DNA of 40,079 bases from an uncultured Azospirillum sp. (GTDB lineage Bacteria; Pseudomonadota; Alphaproteobacteria; RF32; CAG-239), in assembly GCA_947383875.1 (NCBI GenBank), contig CANDEX010000008.1, positions 1 to 40,079 of the forward strand. Reading direction: 5' to 3'. The notes beneath the pieces were generated by a model, which was given only the letters and a program-made list of their open reading frames with translations, had not been told where the DNA came from and did no database searches. This document shows, piece by piece, positions 30,765 through 39,479 of the stretch. Numbering within the stretch: position 1 is the stretch's first letter; each line of letters starts with the position of its first letter. Both the position numbers and the translations under genes were made by a program.

Positions 30765-31511
30765 ATGGAATATATCGGCGAATGGATGCTGTATGATAAG
30801 GACGAGGTCGGCAGTACCAATGATGAAGTCCTGAAACAGACCCAAAATCTTATGGGCGAAAAAGTAATTGTTATGGCGCGCAGCCAAACGAACGGGCGTG
30901 GTCGACGCGGTCGGGAATGGATAAGTCTTGACGGAAATTTGTTTTTTTCGATGGGATTTGAATGCGATTTAAAAGATTTTGGGGCAATGGTTTTTATCTG
31001 TTCGTTGAGCGTTTGGCAGACAATTCAAGAGTTGAACCCGCTACTTAATATCAAATTAAAATGGCCGAATGATGTGCTGGTTAATGAGCGTAAAATTTGT
31101 GGTATGTTGTTAGAAAAAGGTGAGGGACGTTATTTGGTTGCCGGCATCGGAGTAAATATTAGAGTTGCGCCGCTGTTAGTTAATACCCTTTATCCATGTA
31201 CCAGTTTGTATGATGAGGGGGCAGATATTGACAGAAAGACTTTTTTGCGCTCTTTTATTGCCAATTTTGATAATTATGTAAACTTATGGAAAACACAGGG
31301 ATTTGTTTCCATTCGTGACGAATGGATGTCTCATGCAAAAGGCTTGGGAAAAGAGATTGTTGTCCGAACAGATAACGGTGAGAAAGAAGGAATTTTTAAG
31401 GGCGTGGATGACCATGGCTCTATGTTAATGGAGACGGCCGGCGGCTTACAGAAAATTTATGCCGGAGACGTATTTTACCCGCAAAGGAAAAAAGTAGTAG
31501 TAAATGAATGA
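30765..31511 (+). CDS. birA: Biotin-[acetyl-CoA-carboxylase] ligase
   Basis: 248 aa, a class I biotin protein ligase without the DNA-binding domain. It activates biotin with ATP and transfers it to the carboxyl-carrier protein. The motifs are STND near 17, the biotinyl-AMP loop GRGRRGREW at 44-52, KWPNDVLV at 99-106 with Lys110 in ERKICGMLLE, and VAGIGVNI. A C-terminal SH3-like cap follows (GIFKGVDDHGSMLME). birA between nuoN and rnj is a standard alphaproteobacterial arrangement. It overlaps rnj by 8 bp, suggesting translational coupling. Confidence 0.95.
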   Translation: MEYIGEWMLYDKDEVGSTNDEVLKQTQNLMGEKVIVMARSQTNGRGRRGREWISLDGNLFFSMGFECDLKDFGAMVFICSLSVWQTIQELNPLLNIKLKWPNDVLVNERKICGMLLEKGEGRYLVAGIGVNIRVAPLLVNTLYPCTSLYDEGADIDRKTFLRSFIANFDNYVNLWKTQGFVSIRDEWMSHAKGLGKEIVVRTDNGEKEGIFKGVDDHGSMLMETAGGLQKIYAGDVFYPQRKKVVVNE

Positions 31512-33333
31512 AACACAAAATACGAAGCAGTTGGATTTAAATTTTGAAGCTTCGCTGACAGAGGCGAAAGAGCCATGTCGGCTTCCGCCTTTTCTGATGA
31601 AAGACGGTTTTTATTTTATCGCTCTCGGCGGTGCCGAAAAAGTGGGCATGAATATGTATGCCTACATTTCTGACGGCAAAATAATAGTTGTTGATGCCGG
31701 TTATGATTTCTTAAATGATGATTTTCCCGGTATGGAATTGGGGCTGGCTGATCCCGCTTGGCTGGAAGATTATCGGGATTGTATTGAAGCAATGTTTATC
31801 ACGCATTCGCATGAGGATCATTTTGGAGCCATAGCCCATATCTGGCCGAAGTTGCGTTGCCCGGTTTATGCCACAGATTTTACCATTGGTCACGTCATTC
31901 CCCGTTTAAGGGAATATAAGCTTGACGGCGAGGTAGAATTGATATCGGTCAATAATAATCCTGTTATCAAACTGAACAATTTTGAAGTTGAATATATACC
32001 TGTTGTCCATTCTCTGCCTGAAAATGCCGCTTTACACATTAAAACCAGATACGGTAGCATTTTCCATGCTACGGATTGGCGGTTTGATGATGGACAAGTT
32101 GAATTCATGAAAACTTCGTTTGAGCGTTTGAAACAAGTCGGAGAGCAGGGAATAGATTTATATGTCGGTGATTCAATCCATATGGCACACCCGACACAAC
32201 AACCCTCCGAAATGGCTATCCGCGAAAGTCTCATAGAGTTACTGCCCAAATATAAAAATACATTGGTCGCTACTTGTTTTGCCTCCAATGTGGCTCGCAT
32301 GGAAAGCCTGTTGATTGCCGCTCATGCGGCCGGCCGTACTCCCGTAATCGCCGGTATGAGTCTTATTCAAAATATGAACATCGCTAAAGAATGCGGCATT
32401 TTGAAAGATTTACCTCCTTATGTTGAAGCCAAACAAGCCGTAGACATTCCGTTAGATAAAATGCTTTATATTTGTGCCGGGTCTCAGGGAAATTACCGCA
32501 GCGGTCTGACTCGCATTGTCAACGGTGAGAATAAAGACATAAAGCTGGGAAACGGCGATGCTATTATTTTTTCCTCCCAAATTATTCCGGGAAACGAGGA
32601 AAAAATTGAAAGAATGCAAGAAAAATTGCGTGATGCCGGAGTGGAGGTTATTTCTTCAGAGGAGTATCTTGTTCATACTTCCGGACACGGCTGCAAGGAA
32701 GATATCAAACGTATGTTTGAAATGGTTAAGCCGAAAATTGTCATTCCCGTGCATGGTGACAAACGAGCAATTCGTCAGCAAAAACGCTATACGGAAGAAT
32801 TGGATTGTGGTGTTAAGCAGGTGCTGGTCGTGCGTGACGGAGATGTTGTTAATATCAAAGAATCCCATGCCGAAGTAGTTGGTGAAGTGCCGACCGGAGA
32901 ATTGGGTGTTGACCGTAAAAAGCTTATCAGTCTTAATTCTCAGCTGGTTAAAAACCGCCGCCGCATTGCATATAATTGCAGTCTGTTTATTACGGCAGTC
33001 TTGAGTGAAAATTGGTCGGTTGAAGACCTGCAAATAAGCTCAATTGATATTTTGGAAGCAGATGAATTCGCGGCTTTGGCAGAAGAAATCCGTACGGATA
33101 TGTTGGAAGCTATCCCGGCAGAAATTGTCAAAGCAAATTATCGTCCGCAAATTATTAAAGAATATATTGCGGCCAGAATCCGCAAACGGATTTTTAATGC
33201 AACGGGAATAAAACCGGTAACCTTTATTCACTTTTACAGACATTCCGATGACGGCACAATTTCTTTTGCCGCCGAAGATAATTCCGTTCGAGGCGAAACA
33301 TTGGAAATACTTTATGATTCTGATAAGGAATAA
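31504..33333 (+). CDS. rnj: Ribonuclease J
   Basis: 609 aa, slightly longer than the usual 550-560 because of an N-terminal leader of about 30 residues and a longer end. RNase J is a metallo-beta-lactamase/beta-CASP enzyme with 5'-exonuclease and endonuclease activity in mRNA decay and rRNA maturation. Visible motifs are GGAEKVGMNMYAY near 42-54, the zinc site HSHEDH at 101-106, ATDWR with its Asp, ICAGSQGNYRSGLTRI, and the late HTSGHG and PVHGD. All catalytic metal ligands appear intact. Last gene of the nuoL-rnj cluster, followed by a terminator. Confidence 0.95.
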   Translation: MNETQNTKQLDLNFEASLTEAKEPCRLPPFLMKDGFYFIALGGAEKVGMNMYAYISDGKIIVVDAGYDFLNDDFPGMELGLADPAWLEDYRDCIEAMFITHSHEDHFGAIAHIWPKLRCPVYATDFTIGHVIPRLREYKLDGEVELISVNNNPVIKLNNFEVEYIPVVHSLPENAALHIKTRYGSIFHATDWRFDDGQVEFMKTSFERLKQVGEQGIDLYVGDSIHMAHPTQQPSEMAIRESLIELLPKYKNTLVATCFASNVARMESLLIAAHAAGRTPVIAGMSLIQNMNIAKECGILKDLPPYVEAKQAVDIPLDKMLYICAGSQGNYRSGLTRIVNGENKDIKLGNGDAIIFSSQIIPGNEEKIERMQEKLRDAGVEVISSEEYLVHTSGHGCKEDIKRMFEMVKPKIVIPVHGDKRAIRQQKRYTEELDCGVKQVLVVRDGDVVNIKESHAEVVGEVPTGELGVDRKKLISLNSQLVKNRRRIAYNCSLFITAVLSENWSVEDLQISSIDILEADEFAALAEEIRTDMLEAIPAEIVKANYRPQIIKEYIAARIRKRIFNATGIKPVTFIHFYRHSDDGTISFAAEDNSVRGETLEILYDSDKE

Positions 33334-33358
33334 AGTTGAATTTGTTAAAAGACAATCC

Positions 33359-33387
33359 ACCCTGTATTGAAAAATACAGGGTTTTTT
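33359..33387 (+). terminator. Rho-independent terminator after rnj
   Basis: ACCCTGTATT (33359-33368) pairs with AATACAGGGT (33373-33382) and runs into a T6 tract, 26 bp after the rnj stop. Confidence 0.9.
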
Positions 33388-33418
33388 AGCCAAAAATAAA
33401 AGCACCTCTCATATTTGG

Positions 33419-33447
33419 TTGACAAATATTTTAGAGTGTGTTATTCT
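33419..33447 (+). promoter_or_regulatory. Sigma-70 promoter of the second Cys-rich cassette
   Basis: A perfect TTGACA (33419-33424), a 17-bp spacer and TATTCT (33442-33447) lie 34 bp before ATG 33482. Confidence 0.8.
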
Positions 33448-33481
33448 CATAATTGATATGGTTTCAGTTATAGAGAGGTGT

Positions 33482-34495
33482 ATGATGAGGGCTATTCTTA
33501 TGTCAGGTTTATCTGCCGTTGCAGTAACCGTTATGGCAATTGAAGCTTCGGCTTTAACTGTTTCTCCTGAGTTTAACTCTTTATTATACCCACACCTCGC
33601 AGAACTAAATCAAAGCCAAACCGTTGAAACCTTATCATTGGCAGACGGGATACCCCGTCTGCCTGCTTCTGCTTATAAAATGGCAGCAGTTCATTTTGTT
33701 ACGAATGATGGCGGGATAATTTTTTCGGAAGGAACGGAATTTACGGATGAAACGATTAAACGCTGCCAAGATTCCGGCTACACACTAACATCATGCAACG
33801 ATGGTTCTCCTGTAGATGTTTGCCCATATAACAGCAGTTATTTCAAATCCTGTTGCGCATCGGATTATAAATATAATGCAGATGATTGTGCTTATCCTCT
33901 GACACGAAGTACGGAAAGTTGCGGCGGAAAGTATAAATGCAGTTGTGATTCTGCATTGTATCCGTTCAACAGCTGCACAGCTCCTCAGATACCGGCATCC
34001 GACAGCGGTTCAAGCTGTGTTCTTGCCGGAAAGATTTATTATTCAAGCTGTGTCTGTCCTGAAAGTTATACTGAGAACTGTAACAGTAATAATTTACAGG
34101 GAAAGGGAGCAGGATGTGTGTCGAACGGCGAAACCAAATACATAGCCTGTGAGTGTAAGGCAGGGTATAATCTAACTTGCTCCGGGGCAGGGAGTACGCC
34201 TGCAAAACCAACAGATTACTGTCTGAAAGACGGTATTAAATATTATAATGATTGCAAAACTTGTGAAAATAAATGCAATTTGGAAACCTGTCCTGTCGGG
34301 ACTGTTTGTGACTACGAAGATTGCAGTAAAAAATATTGTCCGATAGGTTGCGCCATGTCGTATATAAATTGGTGCATATCACCGATAACCGATTGTATGA
34401 CATTGGGATATACAAAAACCGCCGCAGATTGCACAAGTTACGGTTATATTAAATGTCCCTACAGTGAGACAGCTGTCTTCTGTGATAACGATTAA
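33482..34495 (+). CDS. Cysteine-rich exported protein (full-length paralogue of the gene at the left edge)
   Basis: 337 aa from ATG 33482, or from the adjacent ATG 33485, both behind GAGAGG. The promoter lies between here and an upstream in-frame TTG, which excludes that start. A signal peptide (MMRAILMSGLSAVAVTVMAIEASA) comes first. A Cys-poor region to about residue 90 follows, then a Cys-dense region of about 240 residues containing CGGKYKCSCD, CVCPESYTENCN, CECKAGYNLTCSG and DCSKKYCPIGCA. It ends in the recurring module DCMTLGYT then KCPYSETAVFC. It has no recognised domain. It is probably a disulfide-bonded secreted or cell-surface protein. It is followed after 11 bp by a frameshifted relative of the 690 gene's N-terminal module. 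Confidence 0.8.
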   Translation: MMRAILMSGLSAVAVTVMAIEASALTVSPEFNSLLYPHLAELNQSQTVETLSLADGIPRLPASAYKMAAVHFVTNDGGIIFSEGTEFTDETIKRCQDSGYTLTSCNDGSPVDVCPYNSSYFKSCCASDYKYNADDCAYPLTRSTESCGGKYKCSCDSALYPFNSCTAPQIPASDSGSSCVLAGKIYYSSCVCPESYTENCNSNNLQGKGAGCVSNGETKYIACECKAGYNLTCSGAGSTPAKPTDYCLKDGIKYYNDCKTCENKCNLETCPVGTVCDYEDCSKKYCPIGCAMSYINWCISPITDCMTLGYTKTAADCTSYGYIKCPYSETAVFCDND

Positions 34496-34506
34496 GGAGA
34501 AAGAAG

Positions 34507-35141
34507 ATGAAAAGCATAAGAAAAACAATGGCTTCAGTAGCAGTCTTACTGTTAGGAATAAATCGAGCCGGAGCTGAAAATATAACCTGCACGCCCACTC
34601 CTGATTGCGCTGATTTAGGATATAAACAAAGCGAAGCAGAGTGCAATGGCAAAGCCGCGGTTAAATGCCCGTTTGATACCAGTCGTTTATATTGTAAAGA
34701 CACACCTGTAATTGAGGGCTGCGGCGTCGGTTCGTATTTGTACAGCGACAAAAGCTGCTCTGCTAAGTTGGATACATCACGAACGTTAGTTTGCAATGTT
34801 CAATCGGATATACGATTTATGCTAACAGGTATTTAAATGAACAATATAAAAACTATTGTATTGAAACGGATGAAAATGGTTGTTTGGCTCCGGGAAAAGA
34901 GGTAAGTTGTGAATATTTAGGCGTTGCCAATGTTTCTGGTGGTTATAATTCTGCTTATTTTGTTGCCTCCGGAACAGATTACGACGACCTGGTTGCCAGT
35001 ACAGAGGCTTTAGTCGAGACGGATTACGGTTATTTCATCTGTCGTCATTGCACTAAAAGAGTGTATAGGATTTATCGTGCTGAAGCACTGGCTTCAAGTC
35101 AGCGTTCAGAAGTAACTATCCTAAAAAAGAAAAACAATTAA
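34507..35141 (+). pseudogene. Exported Cys-module protein, frameshifted
   Basis: The ATG at 34507 follows AAGGAG. The first frame encodes a signal peptide (MKSIRKTMASVAVLLLG) and the Cys module (DCADLGYK, then KCPFDTSRLYC), then continues to a stop at 34834-34836. Another frame, open from about 34767 to the stop at 35139-35141, continues with CSIGYTIYANRYL, ENGCLAPGKEVSCEYLG and a basic end. It has no signal peptide or ribosome site of its own. The two together would give a protein of about 210 aa. A shift at about 34790-34800 explains the break, and no slippery heptamer is visible. It may be a true mutation, a phase-variable state or a sequencing error. The C-terminal part is not DUF1566-like and I do not recognise it. 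Confidence 0.65.
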
Positions 35142-35156
35142 AATATGCAATAGTCA

Positions 35157-35191
35157 AACCGCTGTAAAAAAATTTTTTACGGCGGTTTTTT
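35157..35191 (+). terminator. Rho-independent terminator of the second Cys-rich cassette
   Basis: AACCGC (35157-35162) pairs with GCGGTT (35182-35187). The stem extends through GTAAAAA/TTTTTAC and a T-tract follows. It lies 15 bp after the second frame's stop, which supports 35141 as the true end of that gene. Confidence 0.8.
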
Positions 35192-35284
35192 GTAATAATG
35201 TCATAATGCAGTAAAAACAACGGGATAGTAAAGGGTATAATAATACCTTAAAATAACATATTGAAAAATAATGAAATTTTGTTG

Positions 35285-35312
35285 TTGACTTTCAGTTTCT
35301 TTCATGTATATT
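35285..35312 (+). promoter_or_regulatory. Promoter of rplM-rpsI
   Basis: TTGACT (35285-35290), a 16-bp spacer and TATATT (35307-35312) give a short leader before ATG 35354. Confidence 0.75.
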
Positions 35313-35353
35313 CATTTCGAATTTAATAACCATCTTTTATAAAGAGAGAAAAT

Positions 35354-35821
35354 ATGAACACTTATGCAACAAAACCATCTGATATTCAGAGAAAATGGTA
35401 TGTCGTTGACGCCGAAGGTGTCGTATTGGGTCGTCTGTCTGCTGAAATCTCTAAGATTTTGCGCGGCAAACACAAACCCAGCTACGTTCCTAACTTGGAC
35501 TGCGGCGACTATGTCGTTGTTATCAACGCTGACAAAGTTAAATTGACCGGCCGCAAGCTGACTCACAAAAAGTATTTCAAACATACTGGCTGGATTGGCG
35601 GTATTAAAGAAACGACTCCTGCTAAAATTTTGGCTGGCCGTTTCCCGGAAAGAGTTATTCAAAAAGCTGTTGAACGTATGATTTCCCGCAATCCGCTGGG
35701 TCGTCAGCAGATGACAAAATTAAAAGTTTATGCTGGTTCTGAACACCCGCATACTGCTCAGAACCCTGAAGTTCTGGACATTGCGGCAATGAACCCGAAA
35801 AATAAAAGGAGCGCATTATAA
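35354..35821 (+). CDS. rplM: 50S ribosomal protein L13 (uL13)
   Basis: 155 aa, the usual alphaproteobacterial length. The motifs are [19 protein letters not shown] near the N-terminus, [33 protein letters not shown] and [18 protein letters not shown]. It is an early assembly protein of the large subunit. The ATG follows AAAGAGAG. Its TAA overlaps the rpsI ATG by one base (TAATG), so the two are translationally coupled. Confidence 0.98.
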   Translation: MNTYATKPSDIQRKWYVVDAEGVVLGRLSAEISKILRGKHKPSYVPNLDCGDYVVVINADKVKLTGRKLTHKKYFKHTGWIGGIKETTPAKILAGRFPERVIQKAVERMISRNPLGRQQMTKLKVYAGSEHPHTAQNPEVLDIAAMNPKNKRSAL

Positions 35822-36291
35822 TGGCTGAAAAAATCGATTCTTTAAAAGATATTAAAACCTCAGCTGCTGCTTCTGCTGAAGTTCGTAAACCGAAACGTGA
35901 CAAACAGGGCCGTTCTTATGCTACCGGTAAAAGAAAAGACGCTGTTGCTCGCGTTTGGATTAAGCCGGGTAAAGGCAATATCACCATCAATGAAAAAAGC
36001 ATTGATCAATATTTTGCCCGTCCGGTTTTGAAAATGATTATCAACCAGCCGTTTGAAGTTTCTAACCGTGAAAACGAATTTGATGTTGTTTGCACCGTTA
36101 AAGGCGGCGGTTTGTCTGGTCAGGCCGGCGCTATCAAACACGGTATCGCTAAAGCTCTGAACGAATATGAACCGGAATTGAGAACAGTCCTGAAAAAGGC
36201 TGGTTTCCTCACCCGTGACGACCGCGTTGTTGAACGTAAGAAATTCGGTAAAGCTAAAGCTCGCCGTTCTTACCAGTTCTCCAAACGGTAA
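35821..36291 (+). CDS. rpsI: 30S ribosomal protein S9 (uS9)
   Basis: 156 aa, about 25 residues longer at the N-terminus than the 130-residue form, as is common in Alphaproteobacteria. Motifs: [52 protein letters not shown] and the conserved C-terminal tail [11 protein letters not shown] that reaches the P-site tRNA. The ribosome site GGAG lies inside the end of rplM. Followed by a strong terminator. Confidence 0.98.
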   Translation: MAEKIDSLKDIKTSAAASAEVRKPKRDKQGRSYATGKRKDAVARVWIKPGKGNITINEKSIDQYFARPVLKMIINQPFEVSNRENEFDVVCTVKGGGLSGQAGAIKHGIAKALNEYEPELRTVLKKAGFLTRDDRVVERKKFGKAKARRSYQFSKR

Positions 36292-36305
36292 GCTTTTGCT
36301 ATTGC

Positions 36306-36337
36306 AAAAAAGAGCTTGGATTTCCAAGCTCTTTTTT
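36306..36337. terminator. Terminator after rpsI
   Basis: AAAAAAGAGCTTGG (36306-36319) pairs perfectly with CCAAGCTCTTTTTT (36324-36337), giving a T6 tail on the plus strand and, symmetrically, on the minus strand. Confidence 0.9.
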
Positions 36338-36411
36338 GTTGTGATTCACTATATTTTAAATGGACTCTATTATTATAAGCTTAAATTAGATAAAAAGATA
36401 GGAGTTGCTTA

Positions 36412-37413
36412 ATGGCTGATGAGCAGGGTGAGATTATTATTTACCAAACGAATGATGGTAAAAATAAGATTGATGTCAAGTTGGAGGGGGAAACAGTCTG
36501 GCTTACACAAGCCCAGTTGGTTGAACTTTATCAATCAAGCAAATCAAATGTCAGCGAACATATTAAACATATTTATGAAGAAGGTGAATTAGAAAAAAGT
36601 TCAACTGTTCGGAATTTCCGAACAGTTCAAAAAGAAGGAAATAGAGAGGTTTCCAGAGATGTCGAATACTATAATCTGGATATGATTATTTCCTTGGGTT
36701 ACCGTATCAAATCATCTATTGCGACACAATTCCGTATTTGGGCAACCGAGCGGTTAAAAGAATACATTATCAAAGGCTTTACGATGGATGATGAGCGATT
36801 AAAGCAGAATGGCGGCGGCAATTATTGGAAAGAGCTGCTTGACCGTATCAGAGACATTCGTTCTTCTGAAAAAGTTTTATACCGTCAGGTCTTGGATTTA
36901 TACGCCACCAGCAGGGATTATGATGCCAAAGCTCCTGAAACTATTGAATTTTTCAAAGTTGTTCAAAATAAATTGCATTATGCGGTTCACGGGCATACTG
37001 CCTCGGAAGTTATCTATGAACGAGTCGATTCAGATAAACCTTTTATGGGGCTGACAACCTTTTCAGGTGATTTGCCAACAAAATCAGAGGCTAAAATTGC
37101 CAAAAACTATTTAACGCCCGAAGAACTTAAAATTTTAAACAATCTGGTATCAGGATATTTTGATTTTGCTGAAATCTATGCTGCTCGCCACGAATATCTT
37201 TATATGAAAGATTATTTGAAGCAATTGGATAATATCTTATCCGCCACAGGGGAAAAAGTTTTGCGGAATGCTGGAAAAATTAAACATAGTGATGCAATGA
37301 AAAAGGTTGATGCTGAATATAAAAAATATCAGCAGAAAACGATTACTCCTGTTGAGGCTGCTTATTTAGAAAGTCTGAAAACGATAGAAAAGAGCTTATC
37401 AAAGAAGAAATAG
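36412..37413 (+). CDS. RhuM-family (virulence RhuM) protein
   Basis: 333 aa, the usual RhuM length. Family features in order: IIIYQTNDGKNKIDVKLEG, VWLTQAQLVELYQSSKSNVS (a helix-turn-helix-like segment near 30-50), NREVSRDVEYYNLDMIISLGYRI, QFRIWATERLKEYIIKGF and a helical second half with FFKVVQNKLHYAVHGHTASEVI and LTPEEL.ILN. RhuM proteins are widespread on genomic islands and were named from a Salmonella pathogenicity island. Their biochemical role is not settled; DNA binding or a link to mobile elements is suspected. The ATG follows TAGGAG. It stands at the left end of an AT-rich accessory segment right after conserved ribosomal genes, a typical place for acquired DNA. Confidence 0.88.
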   Translation: MADEQGEIIIYQTNDGKNKIDVKLEGETVWLTQAQLVELYQSSKSNVSEHIKHIYEEGELEKSSTVRNFRTVQKEGNREVSRDVEYYNLDMIISLGYRIKSSIATQFRIWATERLKEYIIKGFTMDDERLKQNGGGNYWKELLDRIRDIRSSEKVLYRQVLDLYATSRDYDAKAPETIEFFKVVQNKLHYAVHGHTASEVIYERVDSDKPFMGLTTFSGDLPTKSEAKIAKNYLTPEELKILNNLVSGYFDFAEIYAARHEYLYMKDYLKQLDNILSATGEKVLRNAGKIKHSDAMKKVDAEYKKYQQKTITPVEAAYLESLKTIEKSLSKKK

Positions 37414-37429
37414 TTGTGAGAAATCTATT

Positions 37430-38299
37430 TCAATGGGGTTTAACGACTCTTGTAATTGCATTTAATCTTTTTAACTTGCTGTTAATACATTTTACAGATT
37501 CACAATTGGAAAACGTTTTATACAAAGGATATTTTTGAGTTCTTTCAATTCTTTGGGTATTTGCCTTCAAAATAAAAACTAAACTAACAAGTAAATAAAA
37601 TCTCAAAAATTTATTTTCAATATCATAGTATCCAAGCCTTATTAGTGCTATTTCATATTGAACATATGCTGCAAGTAAATAGCAAAAAGGAATATATGTA
37701 AGAGTGTATAAAAATGGAAGCATCATTTCTCTGATAGAGAATTCGTTTCCTTTATTATCTATAATGTATGTGACGGCATTCAAAAAGTTGTCAATAAAAA
37801 TTACTGAGAGAATTATGTAAATAATTTTTTCTAATTTATCTATGCCAGGCTTTTCTTTTAATTGTCCATAGTTTTGAATTATTGCTACGCATAAGGATAG
37901 AAAAATGACTAACCAAAGAAGTAAAATTTCTATAATTAAGTTGTGATTGCTGAAACCGAGAATATAATCAACAAAAAGTGAAATTATGAAGGATTTTGTT
38001 ATTACTTGTCTAATATTAATTTCTTTTTTTTCTATTGTAGAAAAGACGGTCATTATTCCTGTACTTAATATCCAAACAATAGATGTTTTAATCAATGAAT
38101 AATTCCATAAACTTATCCTATATAAAGCATAAGTAATTAAAATAAAATATGAAAGTACAAGTAAATAGAGTTTAGCAAGTTTGGGAGAAAATGTAGCTTT
38201 TATTAGTTGGATAAGACAATCCATATTTTTATATGAACACCATATAAAAAATAATGTGATAGTAATTAAAAAAGCTAATTCTTTATTGCTAAGTTCCAT
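37430..38299 (-). CDS. Polytopic membrane protein of unknown function
   Basis: 289 aa with about seven hydrophobic helices (for example ELAFLITITLFFIWCSY, LYLLVLSYFILITYALY, EILLLWLVIFLSLCVAII, IIYIILSVIFIDNFL and LRFYLLVSLVFIL). A basic cytoplasmic tail follows (KANTQRIERTQKY, KLKRLNAITRVVK). I do not recognise the family. The ATG has GAGG 9 nt upstream. The coding sequence is much more AT-rich than the left part of the window. It is divergent from the HEPN gene, sharing a gap of about 170 bp, and its end faces the end of rhuM with no terminator between them. Confidence 0.72.
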   Translation of the reverse strand: MELSNKELAFLITITLFFIWCSYKNMDCLIQLIKATFSPKLAKLYLLVLSYFILITYALYRISLWNYSLIKTSIVWILSTGIMTVFSTIEKKEINIRQVITKSFIISLFVDYILGFSNHNLIIEILLLWLVIFLSLCVAIIQNYGQLKEKPGIDKLEKIIYIILSVIFIDNFLNAVTYIIDNKGNEFSIREMMLPFLYTLTYIPFCYLLAAYVQYEIALIRLGYYDIENKFLRFYLLVSLVFILKANTQRIERTQKYPLYKTFSNCESVKCINSKLKRLNAITRVVKPH

Positions 38300-38411
38300 T
38301 TGGAGAATTCCTCGAAAATATCATCTATATTAATAAAGGACAGCATTTATATGTTTGAAGTCAAGAGAAAATATTTACGATGTGTTATATTAGATAACTA
38401 TTTTTAGTAAT

Positions 38412-38438
38412 TTGACTTCACTGGATTCTAATGATAAT
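38412..38438 (+). promoter_or_regulatory. Possible promoter of the HEPN gene
   Basis: TTGACT (38412-38417) and GATAAT (38433-38438) are 15 bp apart. If real, the transcript starts after the in-frame ATG at 38431 and supports ATG 38473 as the start. Confidence 0.35.
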
Positions 38439-38472
38439 GTTTTTCATAGCAATTGTTATTGGGAAAGAGACA

Positions 38473-39468
38473 ATGAGTTCGGATGAATTTTATAAATCTT
38501 ATTTTATTGTGCCGCTTTATAATGTATCTGTTAATGAGAATATCATAAATGAAGATTTAAATGGTTATAAAATTGTTACGAATGATTTTATATTTCAAAA
38601 TTTAGATGGAAAATTATTTAATTCCGAAGATTTGTATGAGGATATTAAAAAACCTTGTGCAGGAATGCTGTATAAAAGACCTCTGGCAAGATATGTATTG
38701 ATAAAAGGGTTAGACTTGTTTCAGGGATATGATAAAGAAATATCAGATAGAAACCAATCAATACGAGATAATATAGCGGAAGATTTTTCCTTTTTATTAA
38801 CAGCAATGAGATTGAAGTATACTGGAAATATTCAGGTAAATCGAGTTTATGCTTTGGCAGATAAAGAGCATTGTAGTTTTAATCTTCCATTATCGACAGA
38901 GTTAAGTTTTATTGATAGGGTATTTTATATTGATACGAAAATGTTTTGGTGGGATGAGTATGAATTATCATTAGATATGTGGAAAAATATTTGGGAATAT
39001 AAAAATAAAATTTCTGAATCAGCTTCTGCACTTTGGTTACCTATATCTTATTTTATGTCTTATTATTCAGTGGTAAATTTAACAGAAAAAATAATAAAGC
39101 TTTGTACTGTTTGGGAAACAACCTTATTGAATGATAGAAAATCCGAATTACAATATTGTTTGATGGTAAGAGGTTCATCCTTATTAAAAAAGGATTTAAG
39201 TTTAATATTTAAAACAGCCTATGATTTGAGAAGTCAATTACTTCATTCAGGCAATGTAACAAATTTTAGTTTGTTGAGAAAAGTTATAAATGATAGTACA
39301 AAGAATGATAATGAACGTTTGTTTTTGTTTATTAAAGAGTATATGGAACCTATAACCCGAGAGATTTTAGAAAAATTTATTAAGAATTATCTGGAAACAC
39401 AAAAAAGTTTGGAAAAGATAGCACAATCTCTGGATAAGTCAGTATTTCAAAAATTAGCAGAAAAATAA
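38473..39468 (+). CDS. ApeA-like HEPN-domain protein (putative defence/toxin ribonuclease)
   Basis: 331 aa from ATG 38473. An in-frame ATG at 38431 would add 14 hydrophobic residues but has no ribosome site and overlaps the candidate promoter. Residues 1-180 are a poorly recognisable N-terminal domain. Residues about 195-310 form a helical bundle with the features of ApeA-like HEPN domains: LTEKIIKLCTVWETTLL (acidic residue Glu215) and TAYDLRSQLLHSG, where Arg253 and His258 make the RX4H motif of HEPN ribonucleases. HEPN proteins often cleave RNA in toxin-antitoxin and anti-phage systems. The next gene starts 11 bp downstream, suggesting an operon. Very AT-rich. Confidence 0.72.
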   Translation: MSSDEFYKSYFIVPLYNVSVNENIINEDLNGYKIVTNDFIFQNLDGKLFNSEDLYEDIKKPCAGMLYKRPLARYVLIKGLDLFQGYDKEISDRNQSIRDNIAEDFSFLLTAMRLKYTGNIQVNRVYALADKEHCSFNLPLSTELSFIDRVFYIDTKMFWWDEYELSLDMWKNIWEYKNKISESASALWLPISYFMSYYSVVNLTEKIIKLCTVWETTLLNDRKSELQYCLMVRGSSLLKKDLSLIFKTAYDLRSQLLHSGNVTNFSLLRKVINDSTKNDNERLFLFIKEYMEPITREILEKFIKNYLETQKSLEKIAQSLDKSVFQKLAEK

Positions 39469-39479
39469 GGAACTTTGTA

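Noticed and set aside
34767..34840. Programmed ribosomal frameshift in the second cassette gene
   Set aside because: No slippery heptamer, stimulatory stem or internal Shine-Dalgarno at the required distance is visible, so mutation, repeat contraction or sequence error is preferred.
36215..36412. Small frame overlapping the rpsI end and its terminator
   Set aside because: It runs through a strong terminator, in another frame than rpsI, without ribosome site or homology.
38431..38472. Longer N-terminus for the HEPN protein
   Set aside because: There is no ribosome site at ATG 38431, and the only promoter-like sequence overlaps it; ATG 38473 has a purine-rich site upstream.
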